Assembly: GCF_002871795.1 (NCBI RefSeq)
Contig: NZ_PNHL01000005.1
Location: 205,196-269,195, forward strand
Reading direction: 5' to 3'
Length of the DNA: 64,000 bases
From: Brachybacterium sp. UMB0905
GTDB lineage: Bacteria > Actinomycetota > Actinomycetes > Actinomycetales > Dermabacteraceae
Both the position numbers and the translations under genes were made by a program. Shown here piece after piece: positions 54,858-63,039 of the stretch. The notes beneath the pieces were generated by a model. That model was not told where the DNA came from. It made no database searches and saw only the letters and a program-made list of their open reading frames with translations. How positions within the stretch are numbered: position 1 is the first letter of the stretch; every line of letters starts with the position of its first letter.

Positions 54858-55889
54858 ATGCGCGCGCTGGTGCTGCACGAGAAGAACCGGATATCGATCG
54901 AGGAGGTCGAGGCGCCCGGCGCTCCCGGCCCCGGTCAGGTGAGGATCGCGATGCACACCGTCGGCATCTGCGCCTCCGACGTGCACTACTGGACCGACGG
55001 GAAGATCGGCCCGTTCGTCGTCGAGGCGCCGATGATCCTCGGCCACGAGGGCGCCGGCACCGTCCTCGAGGTCGGCGAGGGCGTCACGGATCTCGCCGTC
55101 GGCGACCGCGTGGTCATGGAGCCGGGCATCCCGGACCCCACCTCCCGCGCGGTCAAGGAGGGTAACTACAACGTCGATCCCGGCGTCGAGTTCTGGGCGA
55201 CCCCGCCCGTCCACGGCTGCCTCGCCGACGAGGTTCTCCACCCCGCCGCCTACACCTACAGGCTCCCGGAGTCGATGAGCTTCGCCGAGGGCGCGCTGAT
55301 CGAGCCCTTCGCGGTCGGCATGTTCGCCGCGACCAAGGCGGAGATCTCCCCCGGAGACGTCGCCGCCGTGGTCGGCGCCGGCACCATCGGGATCATGACC
55401 GCGCTCGCCGCGCTCGCCGGCGGTGCCAGCACCGTCTTCATCTCCGACGTCCTGCCGGAGAAGCTTGCGCTGCTCGACGGGATCGACGGCATCGTCACCG
55501 TCGACGCCACCCAGCAGGACCTCGGCGAGACGGTGCGCGACGCGACCGGCGGCTGGGGCCCGCAGGTCGTCTTCGAGGCGACCGGCGCCGCGCCCGCGTA
55601 CAAGGCCCTGTGGTCGCTGCCCGCGCCGGGCGGGCGGATCGTGCTGGTGGGCATGCCGGTGGATCCGGTGCCCTTCGACATCGCCACCGCCCAGAGCCGC
55701 GGCGTCTCGCTCGAGACGGTGTTCCGCTATGCGAACGTGCACCAGAAGGCGATCGACCTCGCCGCGAGCGACGCCGTGGACCTCTCCCCCTTCGTCTCGG
55801 AGACCTTCGCCTTCGACGACTCGGTCCAGGCGTTCGAGCGCTTCCTCGAGGGACGCCCGACGGATGTGAAGATCCAGATTCGGATGTGA
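54858..55889 (+). CDS. Medium-chain zinc dehydrogenase, xylitol/sorbitol type
   Basis: 343 residues from ATG at 54858 with GAAGGAG upstream; the frame upstream to 54756 is not homologous. Catalytic zinc ligands are Cys in VGICASDVHYW and His-Glu in LGHEGAGTV. The four structural-zinc Cys are absent, replaced in PGIPDPTSRAVKEGNYNVDP, as in sorbitol dehydrogenases without the structural zinc. The NAD domain shows VVGAGTIGIMTALAAL. It oxidises a polyol such as xylitol or sorbitol to the ketose. The nearby MFS gene might handle sugars. Confidence 0.85.
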   Translation: MRALVLHEKNRISIEEVEAPGAPGPGQVRIAMHTVGICASDVHYWTDGKIGPFVVEAPMILGHEGAGTVLEVGEGVTDLAVGDRVVMEPGIPDPTSRAVKEGNYNVDPGVEFWATPPVHGCLADEVLHPAAYTYRLPESMSFAEGALIEPFAVGMFAATKAEISPGDVAAVVGAGTIGIMTALAALAGGASTVFISDVLPEKLALLDGIDGIVTVDATQQDLGETVRDATGGWGPQVVFEATGAAPAYKALWSLPAPGGRIVLVGMPVDPVPFDIATAQSRGVSLETVFRYANVHQKAIDLAASDAVDLSPFVSETFAFDDSVQAFERFLEGRPTDVKIQIRM

Positions 55890-56284
55890 GGCGCTCAGGA
55901 GGTCCACCAGGTCCGTCCTGCGCGCACCCCTAACGGCGCCACGTGCGCCAGCCGCCCTACGATGGCGCCATGCAAAACCGCCTGGCGCTCATCACCGGAG
56001 GGACGCGAGGGATCGGGCGGGCCGGATCGATGCCGTGGTGAACAACGCGGGCGCGACCATTCGCGCTGCCGACGGGGGCTGAGCCCGGAGCCGGCACGAT
56101 CGATCCCCGGACGCGAAGCGCGGTCGTCGGCGAGGAGCTGGCCGCCGCCTGGGACGGGCGGCTGCCGAACACGATCAGCCTGCTCGCGCGTCGCAGCTGA
56201 GGGGTGCCCTGGCAGTTCCTTCCGGCGAGGACGGCGGCGGCATAGCGTGCCGGGAGCTCTACCTCCGAACGATGAAGGATCTCC
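55890..56284. other. Degenerate spacer (395 nt) with an SDR relic
   Basis: Between the dehydrogenase and the MFS gene. Only the SDR relic (55970-56082) and a short in-frame tail (GTIDPRTRSAVVGEELAAAW, LLARRS, about 56090-56200) are visible. No promoter or RNA stands out. Confidence 0.5.
55970..56082 (+). pseudogene. Relic of a short-chain dehydrogenase
   Basis: ATG at 55970 opens MQNRLALITGGTRGIGRA, the start of an SDR with its TGxxxGIG motif, and then jumps in another frame to IDAVVNNAGATIRA, the strand-4 NNAG motif normally about 65 residues later, ending at TGA 56080-56082. So an internal deletion with frameshift removed the middle and the rest is lost. Following bases to 56200 encode PRTRSAVVGEELAAAW and LLARRS in one frame, unexplained. 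Confidence 0.75.
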
Positions 56285-57493
56285 ATGCCCTCCGACGCCC
56301 TGCGGCGCCCCCTCGCCTCCTGCCTGCTCGTGCCGTCGGCGGCGCTGCTGTGGGGGCTGCACTCCTCGCTGCTGAGCCCCGCGCTCGCCCTGATCCTCGC
56401 CACGCTGTACGACGCCTCCACCGCCGACATCGGCTGGTCGCTGGCGATCTACAACGCCGGCGGCTTCATCGCCTCGATCGTGCTGCCCGCCTGGGCGGAC
56501 CGGCGTCGCACCTACCTGCCGATGCTGATGGCCGCTGCGGTGCTGACGATCGCGCTGGCCGCAGCGCTCGCCGCGGTGAGCACGCTGCCGCTCGCGACGG
56601 TGGCGCTGGTGGTCCTCGGCGGCCCGGCGGGGCTCGGCACCACGATGCTGTTCGCCCATCTGCGGGACGTCGGCGCGGCCACCTCCACGATCGTCGACAC
56701 CCGCGCGATCATCTCCGCGGCCTGGATGGGCGGGCCGCCGCTCGCGACCGCGATCATCGGCTCGGCCGGGGCACGCGGCATCCTGCTGGCACTGGTGGTG
56801 ATCGCGGTGGTGAACATCGTGACGACCGCGGTGATGATGCGGCAGCACCGCTCCGCCGCCGCGGAGACGCCCGAGCCGACCCGCTCCCCGCACACCCTGC
56901 CGCCCGGCAGCCGGACCGCGACCGTCGTGATCATCGGCGCGTTCGTGCTGTTCCAGGCCACGAATGCGACGGCGATGACGTTCATGGCGCTGTACGTCAC
57001 CGAGACGGTGGGCCTCGGCGTCATGTGGGCGGGGATCGTGCTCGGCGTCGCCGCCGCGCTCGAGGTGCCGGCGCTGATGATCATCGGCCGCCTCGGCGAC
57101 CGCATCTCGCACCTCACCCTGGTCGCGGTTGGCGCCGTGCTCTCGGCCGTCTACTACGCCGGGCTGATGCTGGTCTCCGAGCCGGTGCTGCTGCTCGTGT
57201 TACAGATCCCGAACGCGCTCGGCTTCGCCGCGATCTCCGGGATCGGTCTCGCCCTGTTCCTGGACCTGATCCCGGGCGCGGGGATGTCCACGGGCCTGTT
57301 CATGAACGCCCGGCGCGTCGGTGCGGTGCTGTCCGGACCGATCATCGCCGCTGGTGCGCTGCCGCTGCTGGGCCAGCGCGGGATCTTCATGATCTGCGCG
57401 GTGCTCACCCTGATCGGGCTCGGCATGATCCCGCTGGCGAAGCGCCTCGCGGAGGAGCCCGCGGAGACGCCGAAGGAGGCCGCCGCTAGCTGA
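56285..57493 (+). CDS. MFS transporter, sugar efflux (SetA)-like
   Basis: 402 residues, 12 hydrophobic helices. GWSLAIYNAGGFIASIVLPAWADRRRT (parts) holds motif A (ADRRRTYLPML), and GRLGDRISHLTLVAVGAV is its second-half copy. GLFMNARRVGAVLSGPIIA fits the SetA/SotA sugar-efflux group. No operon partner. ATG at 56285 is 12 nt after GAACGATGAAGGA. Confidence 0.85.
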   Translation: MPSDALRRPLASCLLVPSAALLWGLHSSLLSPALALILATLYDASTADIGWSLAIYNAGGFIASIVLPAWADRRRTYLPMLMAAAVLTIALAAALAAVSTLPLATVALVVLGGPAGLGTTMLFAHLRDVGAATSTIVDTRAIISAAWMGGPPLATAIIGSAGARGILLALVVIAVVNIVTTAVMMRQHRSAAAETPEPTRSPHTLPPGSRTATVVIIGAFVLFQATNATAMTFMALYVTETVGLGVMWAGIVLGVAAALEVPALMIIGRLGDRISHLTLVAVGAVLSAVYYAGLMLVSEPVLLLVLQIPNALGFAAISGIGLALFLDLIPGAGMSTGLFMNARRVGAVLSGPIIAAGALPLLGQRGIFMICAVLTLIGLGMIPLAKRLAEEPAETPKEAAAS

Positions 57494-57589
57494 GGCACGG
57501 ACGCGCTCGACGGACCGTCCTCGTGCATGGTCGGCCCTCGTCGCGCTGCGGGTCTCGGCCCGGCGACGCCCCTGGTCATCGTCGGGCGC

Positions 57590-57595
57590 TACCCT
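57590..57595 (+). promoter_or_regulatory. Candidate leaderless -10 (TACCCT)
   Basis: TACCCT ends 6 nt before the GTG at 57602, with GGCGCG between, no ribosome site. Fits leaderless transcription of the phosphotransferase gene. Confidence 0.35.
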
Positions 57596-57601
57596 GGCGC
57601 G

Positions 57602-58492
57602 GTGACCATTGCGCGAGAGGCCCTCGTTGACGCGGGGATGTCCCGATGGCCGGATTACCGGTGGGCCGAGGGCAGGCTGCATCACGGCGCTTTCCATCTC
57701 GTGCTGACCGCCCCCGACGGTCCGTCGCTCCGCGCCACACTCGGCCGCCGCGGGCGCGAACGCAGCCGGCGGGAGGCGAGCGCGCTCGTGACCCTGGACG
57801 CGTCTCGGCTTCCGCTCACCATCCCGCAGGTCCTCGATGGCCCGCACTGGGCGGAGCCTGCGCGGACATGGATCACCTGCCTCACCACCGTGCCGGGCTC
57901 GCCGGCCGCAGATCTGACGGAGTGCTCGGCCCAGCGGGTCTCCGCCTATGCCGACATCCTCACCTCGCTCCGGGAAGCGTCCTCGGGATGCGGCACGCTG
58001 CCGCCGGTGAGAGCGTGGTGCGGCGGTGACGGCTGGGCAGAGATCGTGCACCGGGACCTGAGCCCGCGACTCGAGCCCTACGGCCGCCGTGTCGCCGCCG
58101 AGCGGGTCGAGGCCGTGCTCGAGGCGGAAAGCCACGTGGAGCCCACCCTCTGCCACGGGGACTTCGGCCCGCACAACATCCTGTGGTCCGAGGGCAGGGC
58201 GGTGTCGGTCATCGACCTCGATCATGCCTGCCTGGGCGATCCCGCGATCGACATCGCGCCGCTGATCAGCTTCCATGGCGTATCCCGCCTGGCACCGCTC
58301 AGCTCAGCGGACACGACACGACGGGCGATGCTCCACCGCGCCACGCTCCCGCTGCAGGTCGCGGCGTCCGCGCACCTCGCCGGGCTCGGTCAGCTCCGGG
58401 ACCACGCGCTGGCGAACTTCACCCGACGAGTTGCCGACGGCACTCTGTTCGACCCCACCGGAGAGACCCCCGAGGGACACGACGCGCCGTGA
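57602..58492 (+). CDS. Aminoglycoside phosphotransferase (APH)-family kinase
   Basis: 296 residues from GTG at 57602. The APH fold shows LCHGDFGPHNILW (catalytic Asp, and Asn) and VSVIDLDHACLGDPAIDIAPL (metal Asp), both intact. The N-terminal ATP lobe is short. Family members phosphorylate aminoglycosides, choline, homoserine or fructosamines; the sequence does not show which. An upstream in-frame start at 57527 would add 25 residues without support. Confidence 0.8.
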   Translation: MTIAREALVDAGMSRWPDYRWAEGRLHHGAFHLVLTAPDGPSLRATLGRRGRERSRREASALVTLDASRLPLTIPQVLDGPHWAEPARTWITCLTTVPGSPAADLTECSAQRVSAYADILTSLREASSGCGTLPPVRAWCGGDGWAEIVHRDLSPRLEPYGRRVAAERVEAVLEAESHVEPTLCHGDFGPHNILWSEGRAVSVIDLDHACLGDPAIDIAPLISFHGVSRLAPLSSADTTRRAMLHRATLPLQVAASAHLAGLGQLRDHALANFTRRVADGTLFDPTGETPEGHDAP

Positions 58493-58505
58493 CGCGGACC
58501 GGAGG

Positions 58506-59381
58506 TCAGAGCTTCTCCACGGCGTCGGTCCGAGTACCCGTTGAGGTCTCCTCCGCGAGGCTGCCCAGCAGCCGCAGCCGCTCCTCGCTCGGCGAGCCGG
58601 GCGCGGCGGTGTACCCGAACATGAACCAGTCGGGATGGGCGGGGAAGTCCATCGCCTCGTAGCCGAGCTCGAGGTCCCCCACCTCGGGGTGGCGGATGCG
58701 CTTGAGACCGGTGCGGTGGTGGCGCACGTCGTGCGCGGCCCAGCGCACCCGGAAGTCGTCGCTGCGGGTGGCGAGCTCGCCGATGAGGTCGCTGAGCCGC
58801 TTGTCGCGCGGGGACTGGCCCGCGTACGTGCGCAGCGTCGCGACGATGCCGGTGGCGTTGTCCTCCTAGTCGGGGAAGAAGGTGCGCGAGGCGGGGCTGA
58901 AGAAGACGAACCTCGCCGTGTTCCCGCGCGCGGCGGGGTCCTCGAGCACCGGGGCGTACAGCGCACGGCCGAGGGGATTCGTCGCCACCGCGTCCATGCG
59001 ACGGTCCCGCACCCACACCGGCACGGAGACCGCGTCCACGAAGCGCTGCAGAGAATCGGGGAAGGGCTGCTCGGCCGGACGAGGTCGACGCCGGGCCGAC
59101 GGCCCCGCGGCCTCGGCAAGGTCGTGGAGATGGTCCGTCTCCGCCTCGTCCAGCAGCAGGGTGCGGGCGAGCGCGTCCAGCACCTCCGTGGAGACGCCGC
59201 GCAGGTCGCCGCGCTCGATCCGGGCGTAGTACTCGACGCTGATCCCCGTAGCTGCGGCGACCTCCTCGCGACGCAGCCCGGACACGCGTCGACGCGTGCC
59301 GCCGAGGATCCCCGCCTGGGAGGGCGTGATCCGGTCACGGCGCGTGCGCAGGAAGTCGCTCACCTCTGCTCGATGGTCCAT
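58506..59381 (-). pseudogene. MmyB-like XRE regulator interrupted by TAG
   Basis: One frame of 291 codons from ATG at 59381, broken by TAG at 58868-58866. The N-terminal helix-turn-helix (VSDFLRTRRDRITPSQAGI, VAAATGISVEYYARIERGD) and the MmyB ligand domain (VSVPVWVRDRRMDAVATNPLGRALYAP, in parts) are typical. The reading continues perfectly after the stop: TRTFFPD-stop-EDNATGIVATLRTYAGQSP, where relatives have Trp (TGG) at the stop. The tail (FMFGYTAAPGSPSEERLRLLGSLA) is intact. Either a nonsense mutation or a base error. Confidence 0.8.
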
Positions 59382-59445
59382 GCGCCCACGGTACGGCGAC
59401 GGGCGGAGCAGAGGGAGGAACTGCCAGGGCACCCCGTCATGGGGA

Positions 59446-59832
59446 TCAGTCCATGCAGGTGCCGGTGTAGTGGTCGGCCAGCGCCTCGCCCGCGGCGTCG
59501 ACCTCGTCGTCCGCGACCTCGATCACGGCGGTCATGTCCGCAGGATCCTCGGACTCGAGCTTCGGGCCGACCTCCTCGAGGAAGCTCTGCCAGGTGGTGA
59601 AGTCCTCCTAGAGCTCCTCGGGCACATCGTCCTGGACCTGCTCGAGCAGTGCGAGCCGCTCGTCCACCTGCTCCGAGGTGACCATCCCCGGGACGACGGC
59701 CGTGTACACCGTCGCCGAGACGTCGGAGTTGTCGGTCAGGGTCGAGCAGTAGGCGCTGTTCCCGCCGCCGCACGCGCTGAGGGTCAGCGCGAGGGCGGGG
59801 ACGAGAAGAACGGCGGCGCGGGCGTGGCGCAT
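59446..59832 (-). pseudogene. Lipoprotein gene interrupted by TAG
   Basis: 128 codons from ATG at 59832. A lipoprotein signal (RHARAAVLLVPALALTLSAC) with lipobox LSAC (Cys21) precedes CGGGNSAYCSTLTDN. TAG at 59610-59608 stops after residue 74; the frame then continues EDFTTWQSFLEEVGPKLE and ends HYTGTCMD. Two further Cys (in AYC and GTC) could form a disulfide only in the full-length form. No family recognised. Same 10-nt stop context as the neighbouring regulator. Confidence 0.72.
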
Positions 59833-59899
59833 GAGGAGTCTCCTGAGGGATGCGGGGTCGCGGGCCGCCCCCTGCGGCCCGGCGGACGTGCTGGTCCGA

Positions 59900-60045
59900 T
59901 CATCCAGTATGCCGTTCCCAGGCCTCCGGGATCTCGCGGGTGAAGGTCTCCAGCGTGATCGCGTCGGGGTCGGGGCCGCCGCGCTCCCCGGTCTCCAGCG
60001 CGTCGATGCGGGCGAGCTCCTCGTCGGAGAGCGCGACGCGGAACA
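59900..60045 (-). pseudogene. C-terminal fragment of an aldo/keto reductase
   Basis: About 48 codons: FRVALSDEELARIDALETGERGGPDPD, then FTREIPEAWERHTG and stop. This is the conserved C-terminal helix and tail of aldo/keto reductases (LSDEE..IDAL). The 5' end is cut at the left terminus of the IS3 element; the missing catalytic barrel is not found on the other side of the element, so the insertion came with a deletion. Confidence 0.75.
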
Positions 60046-60072
60046 TGAAGCACCCTGGGTTTTGTTCCGTGG

Positions 60073-60987
60073 TTAGACGGTCGCGGGCGTAGTCGTCGTG
60101 GTGTGGGTGTGGGACGCTTCGACTTCTGCGGGGGTGCGGTAGCCGAGAGCTTCGTGCAGACGCTCGGTGTTCCACCAGTGGACCCAGCCCATGGTGGCGA
60201 TCTCGACCGCCTGGATGGACTCCCAGATCCGCTGGGAGTGGATCAGCTCGGCCTTGAGCAGGCCGTTGACTGTCTCGGCCAGGGCGTTGTCGTAGGAGTC
60301 TCCGACGGAGCCGACCGATGCGGTGACCCCGGCAGTGATCAGCGCGTCGGAGTACGTCAGGGAAACGTATTGGGCTCCTCGGTCGCTGTGATGGATCAGT
60401 CCGCTCTTGCTGCGGACTGCGCCGCTGGTCAGCAGTGCGTGCTCCAGCGCCAGCAGGGGCAGGCCGTCGGTGTGGAGCGTGGAAGAGACGGCCCAGCCGA
60501 CGATCTTGCGAGTGCATACGTCGGTGATGAACGCGACGTAGCAGAATCCGGCGAGGATCCGCACGTAGGTCATGTCAGCAACCCACAGGCGATACGGTCG
60601 GTCTGCAGTAAAGCGCCGCTCTACGAGGTCCGGGCGGGCATCGGGCACGTGAGTGGGGTATGTGGTGACCGGCTTCCGGCCACGCCGCACGCCCTTCAGG
60701 CCAGCTGCCCGCATGAGGCGGGCGACCTGGTCATGGCCCACGTCCCAGCCCTCCTGGTGCATCGAGTGGTGCATCTTCCGCACCCCGTAGACGCTGTAGT
60801 TCTCGGCATGGATGCGCTGGAGCTCCGGGAGAAGAACCTCATCGCGCAGCGCCCTGGCCGAGGCGGGGCGTGCCTTGGCGGCCCGGTAGCCGCGGGAGGT
60901 GATGAAGCCACATTCTGTCGCGCTGAGCACGCGGCAGATGGCCTCGACCCCGAACTGATCGCGGTGCTCGTCGATGAACCGGATCAT
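60073..60987 (-). CDS. IS3-family transposase OrfB (DDE integrase core)
   Basis: Read from ATG at 60987; in life it would be made as an OrfAB frameshift fusion starting from orfA. The HTH_21 part (IRFIDEHRDQFGVEAICRVL) is followed by the integrase core with the DDE set: Asp in RLWVADMTYV, Asp in SGLIHHSDRGAQYVS and Glu in SYDNALAETVNGLLKAELIH. The C-terminal HWWNTERLHEALGYRTPAEVE motif is intact. 304 residues. The catalytic domain appears undamaged. Confidence 0.93.
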   Translation of the reverse strand: MIRFIDEHRDQFGVEAICRVLSATECGFITSRGYRAAKARPASARALRDEVLLPELQRIHAENYSVYGVRKMHHSMHQEGWDVGHDQVARLMRAAGLKGVRRGRKPVTTYPTHVPDARPDLVERRFTADRPYRLWVADMTYVRILAGFCYVAFITDVCTRKIVGWAVSSTLHTDGLPLLALEHALLTSGAVRSKSGLIHHSDRGAQYVSLTYSDALITAGVTASVGSVGDSYDNALAETVNGLLKAELIHSQRIWESIQAVEIATMGWVHWWNTERLHEALGYRTPAEVEASHTHTTTTTPATV

Positions 60988-61252
60988 CTCGTCGTGGGGC
61001 GGCCTGGTTCCGCGGCGAAAGAGCCGAGGCCGCTTTGAGGATCTCGTTGGCACGGCGAGCTTCAGCCAGCTCGCGGCGCAAGCGCCAGCTCCCCTCCCCA
61101 AGTGAATCGCCGCTGCCGGTGACTGGTTCCGTGGGGCCGTAGCGGTTGCACCAGATCCGCAGGGTCTCCAGGCCGACACCGAGTTGGGGCGCGATGGCAC
61201 GGATCGACTCTGCGCGCGGGCCTCCCTCACGCGCCTGGCGGTCGTAGATCAT
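60839..61252 (-). CDS. IS3-family OrfA (HTH protein), 5' end displaced
   Basis: The frame from 61252 shows RAESIRAIAPQLGVGLETLRIWCNRYG, the helix-turn-helix, and LRRELAEARRANEILKAAS, the leucine zipper. Homologous codons KFSPELRDRAVRMIYDRQ continue upstream to 61292 in the same frame, but the obvious start ATG at 61298 (SD GGAG) is off by one base because of an extra C in CCC; reading ATGCC-TGAGAAG would give MPEKFSPE. The frame also runs past the usual orfA end to 60839. OrfA may be inactive. Confidence 0.6.
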   Translation of the reverse strand: MIYDRQAREGGPRAESIRAIAPQLGVGLETLRIWCNRYGPTEPVTGSGDSLGEGSWRLRRELAEARRANEILKAASALSPRNQAAPRRDDPVHRRAPRSVRGRGHLPRAQRDRMWLHHLPRLPGRQGTPRLGQGAAR

Positions 61253-61363
61253 CCGGACGGCACGGTCACGCAGCTCGGGACTGAACTTCTCAGGGCATAC
61301 TCCGATTCCCCTTGCTGAGACTCGGAACCAAACCCAGGACGCTTCACGCCATGCTCTCGCATC

Positions 61364-61822
61364 TCAATCCAGTCCGAGACGTTCCTGTTCCGCCTGGACG
61401 GCATCGACCAGCTCATCGTCGATCAAGCCGTCATCGAGGGCTGACTCAACCTCTCCCCAACCTCCGGGTTGATCGACCCGCAGTGGGTCCGCCAAGACCT
61501 CAGAACGCACATCTGGTGTGTACGACCACCTCGCCAGCTGGGCGACCACCTCGTCGCGCTCGAGCTCCCCCGCGGTGTACCGCTGGCAAATCTCGTATGG
61601 GCCAGCGCCCGCGAACCCCTCCGGAATGTCCATCAGGCCACTAGCCCGATGCAGTGCTTCACTCACTGACGGCTGAGAGATGCGGACTGTCCGCGCGATT
61701 GCACTCTGCGAGTACCCAGCAGCCGATGCGCGTTTCAGACTGCGGCGATAGTCCAGCGTGGCCACGTTCATCCGCGCGCGGCTCACGATCACCGTGCGCA
61801 GCTCATCACTCGTCGTCGTCAT
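61364..61822 (-). CDS. Sigma-like HTH DNA-binding protein (antitoxin-like)
   Basis: 152 residues from ATG at 61822, AGGAGG 8 nt upstream. A helix-turn-helix with YSQSAIARTVRISQPSVSEALHRAS (parts, about 38-62) is clear; the C-terminal part contains PYEICQRYTAGELERDEVVAQLARWSY, acidic and helical. The closing GLIDDELVDAVQAEQERLGLD resembles antitoxin tails. Its gene ends 18 bp from the IS3 element. A CTATAGG palindrome in front suggests autoregulation. No partner toxin is recognised. Confidence 0.7.
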   Translation of the reverse strand: MTTTSDELRTVIVSRARMNVATLDYRRSLKRASAAGYSQSAIARTVRISQPSVSEALHRASGLMDIPEGFAGAGPYEICQRYTAGELERDEVVAQLARWSYTPDVRSEVLADPLRVDQPGGWGEVESALDDGLIDDELVDAVQAEQERLGLD

Positions 61823-61851
61823 CGCGACCACCTCCTCTCATATCAACCTAG

Positions 61852-61869
61852 CTATAGGGTAGCCTATAG
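61852..61869. promoter_or_regulatory. Palindromic operator CTATAGG-N4-CCTATAG
   Basis: Perfect 7-bp arms CTATAGG (61852-61858) and CCTATAG (61863-61869) around GTAG, in a small AT-rich patch just upstream of the HTH gene. TATAGG within it also fits a -10. The HTH protein itself is the likely ligand. Confidence 0.6.
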
Positions 61870-61899
61870 ATGTGGTGCCGACAATGGCGCGGCCTTGCG

Positions 61900-62532
61900 C
61901 TACTGGAGAGGTAGCCGCGGGGTCTCGAGGTAGCGGTACAGCGTGGATCGACTGATCCCGTAGTCACGCGCGATCTGGGCTTTGGGCTGGCCTTCGAGGG
62001 CGGCGGTGCGGACTTCACGGACTTGCTCGGGAGTGAGGACTCGCTTGCGGCCCACGTACACGCCGCGCTTCTTCGCGGCGTCGATGCCCTCACGCTGCCG
62101 CTGGCGGATCAGCTCGCGCTCGAACTGAGCGAACGCACCCATCATGTTCAGCTGGAACGCTGCCATGGGGTCCACGGCGCCGGGATCGAACCGTAGCCGC
62201 TCCTTCAGGAACTCGATGCTGGCGCCCTTCCTCGGCTCCGCGTCGGTGTGGTCGGCGGGGTCGCCGGTGATCTGCTGGACGATGCTGTTGAGGTCGATGA
62301 CGGAGCGGGCGAGGCGATCCATGGAGGCAACGACAACGAGGTCGCCGGGGCGGACGTGCCGGATGAGGGCGGCCAGCTGGGGGCGGTCCCCGACGTTCTT
62401 GCCGGACTGGTGCTCGGTGAAGATGTGGTCGCACTCCCCCACGGCTTCGAGCTGCCGGGCGGGGTGCTGGTCGATGGAGGAGACGCGCACGTACGCGATG
62501 CGCTGCCCATGTTGGGGATGGTTAGCGTTCAT
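61900..62532 (-). CDS. Serine recombinase (resolvase/invertase family)
   Basis: 210 residues from ATG at 62532, GAGGAGAG upstream. The catalytic Ser is in IAYVRVSSIDQHPARQLEA; DRLARSVIDLNSIVQQI, PMAAFQLNMMGAFAQFERELIRQRQREGI and the C-terminal HTH (ALEGQPKAQIARDYGISRSTLYRYL) are intact. A small resolvase that may move or invert a cassette. Resolvases often accompany transposons; no transposase of the Tn3 type is seen. Confidence 0.93.
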   Translation of the reverse strand: MNANHPQHGQRIAYVRVSSIDQHPARQLEAVGECDHIFTEHQSGKNVGDRPQLAALIRHVRPGDLVVVASMDRLARSVIDLNSIVQQITGDPADHTDAEPRKGASIEFLKERLRFDPGAVDPMAAFQLNMMGAFAQFERELIRQRQREGIDAAKKRGVYVGRKRVLTPEQVREVRTAALEGQPKAQIARDYGISRSTLYRYLETPRLPLQ

Positions 62533-62617
62533 GGCTCTCCTCGCTGCCGGTTTCGCGGGCTGCGCTGCGGGTTGGTGTTGGCTGCGCGGCAGCGCCCCTC
62601 GGACGGTTGGCTGCTCA

Positions 62618-62950
62618 TTAGAACTCCCGTCGGATGGCCGCGATCTCCAGGAACTGCCCGCACCACAGGTCGAGCACACGGCGGTCCAGCGCAAGGATCG
62701 GCCACACCGCCAGCAACGGGTCCTTGTTGATGAACTTCACCAGGTGCTCGGGTCGGCCGTTGGAGAGGATCGACTGGTACGCCCGCTGGAGGTCTTCGCG
62801 GTCCTGGAGGTTGAACGTGGACTGTGGGCCGGACCAGTGGACGTCGACGGGCAGGGTGGCACATCCGGTGCTGGGGCCGGTGAGCTCGTCGAGGGAGTCG
62901 ACGATGGAGTACGGCTTGATGTCGCGGAATCGGACGCGCTGGTCGGTCAT
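62618..62950 (-). CDS. Unknown conserved 110-aa protein of mobile modules
   Basis: 110 residues from ATG at 62950, GGAGG 8 nt upstream; a GTG at 62959 is an alternative. Soluble, mixed alpha/beta. Distinctive segments are RFRDIKPYSIVDSLDELTGP, HWSGPQSTFNLQDREDLQRAY and NKDPLLAVWPILALDRRVLDLWC. I recognise the pattern as recurring beside HTH and recombinase genes in actinobacteria, but know no function. The promoter region in front contains a 14-bp palindrome. Confidence 0.6.
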   Translation of the reverse strand: MTDQRVRFRDIKPYSIVDSLDELTGPSTGCATLPVDVHWSGPQSTFNLQDREDLQRAYQSILSNGRPEHLVKFINKDPLLAVWPILALDRRVLDLWCGQFLEIAAIRREF

Positions 62951-62994
62951 GGTCGCCACCTCCCTACTGTGTCCTAGTGGCTCTTAGAGCTTAC

Positions 62995-63008
62995 GGCACA
63001 GCTGTGCC
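62995..63008. promoter_or_regulatory. Perfect palindrome GGCACAGCTGTGCC
   Basis: A 14-bp perfect palindrome 45 nt upstream of the 110-aa gene, preceded by TTAC. The TTAC-GGCAC half resembles one arm of the dyad at 63899-63924. Candidate operator. Confidence 0.5.
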
Positions 63009-63039
63009 ACTGGGGAGATGTGGACGTTGTGAAACAGGG

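Larger units (their letters stand above)
60046..61346 (-). mobile_element. IS3-family insertion sequence, about 1301 bp
   Basis: Bounded by 24-bp inverted ends: TGAAGCACCCTGGGTTTTGTT at 60046-60069 (first 21 shown) and its counterpart at 61323-61346 on the other strand, agreeing at 21 of 24 bases and starting with TG. Between them are orfA and orfB of an IS3-type transposase. Flanks are GAACA on the left and CGCCA on the right, so there is no target duplication, implying a deletion or recombination after insertion. Confidence 0.88.

Noticed and set aside
58866..59610. TAG as a recoded sense codon (pyrrolysine-like)
   Set aside because: The transglutaminase gene at 28705-29487 ends in TAG without continuing homology, and no suppressor tRNA or Pyl gene is visible; a base change is simpler.
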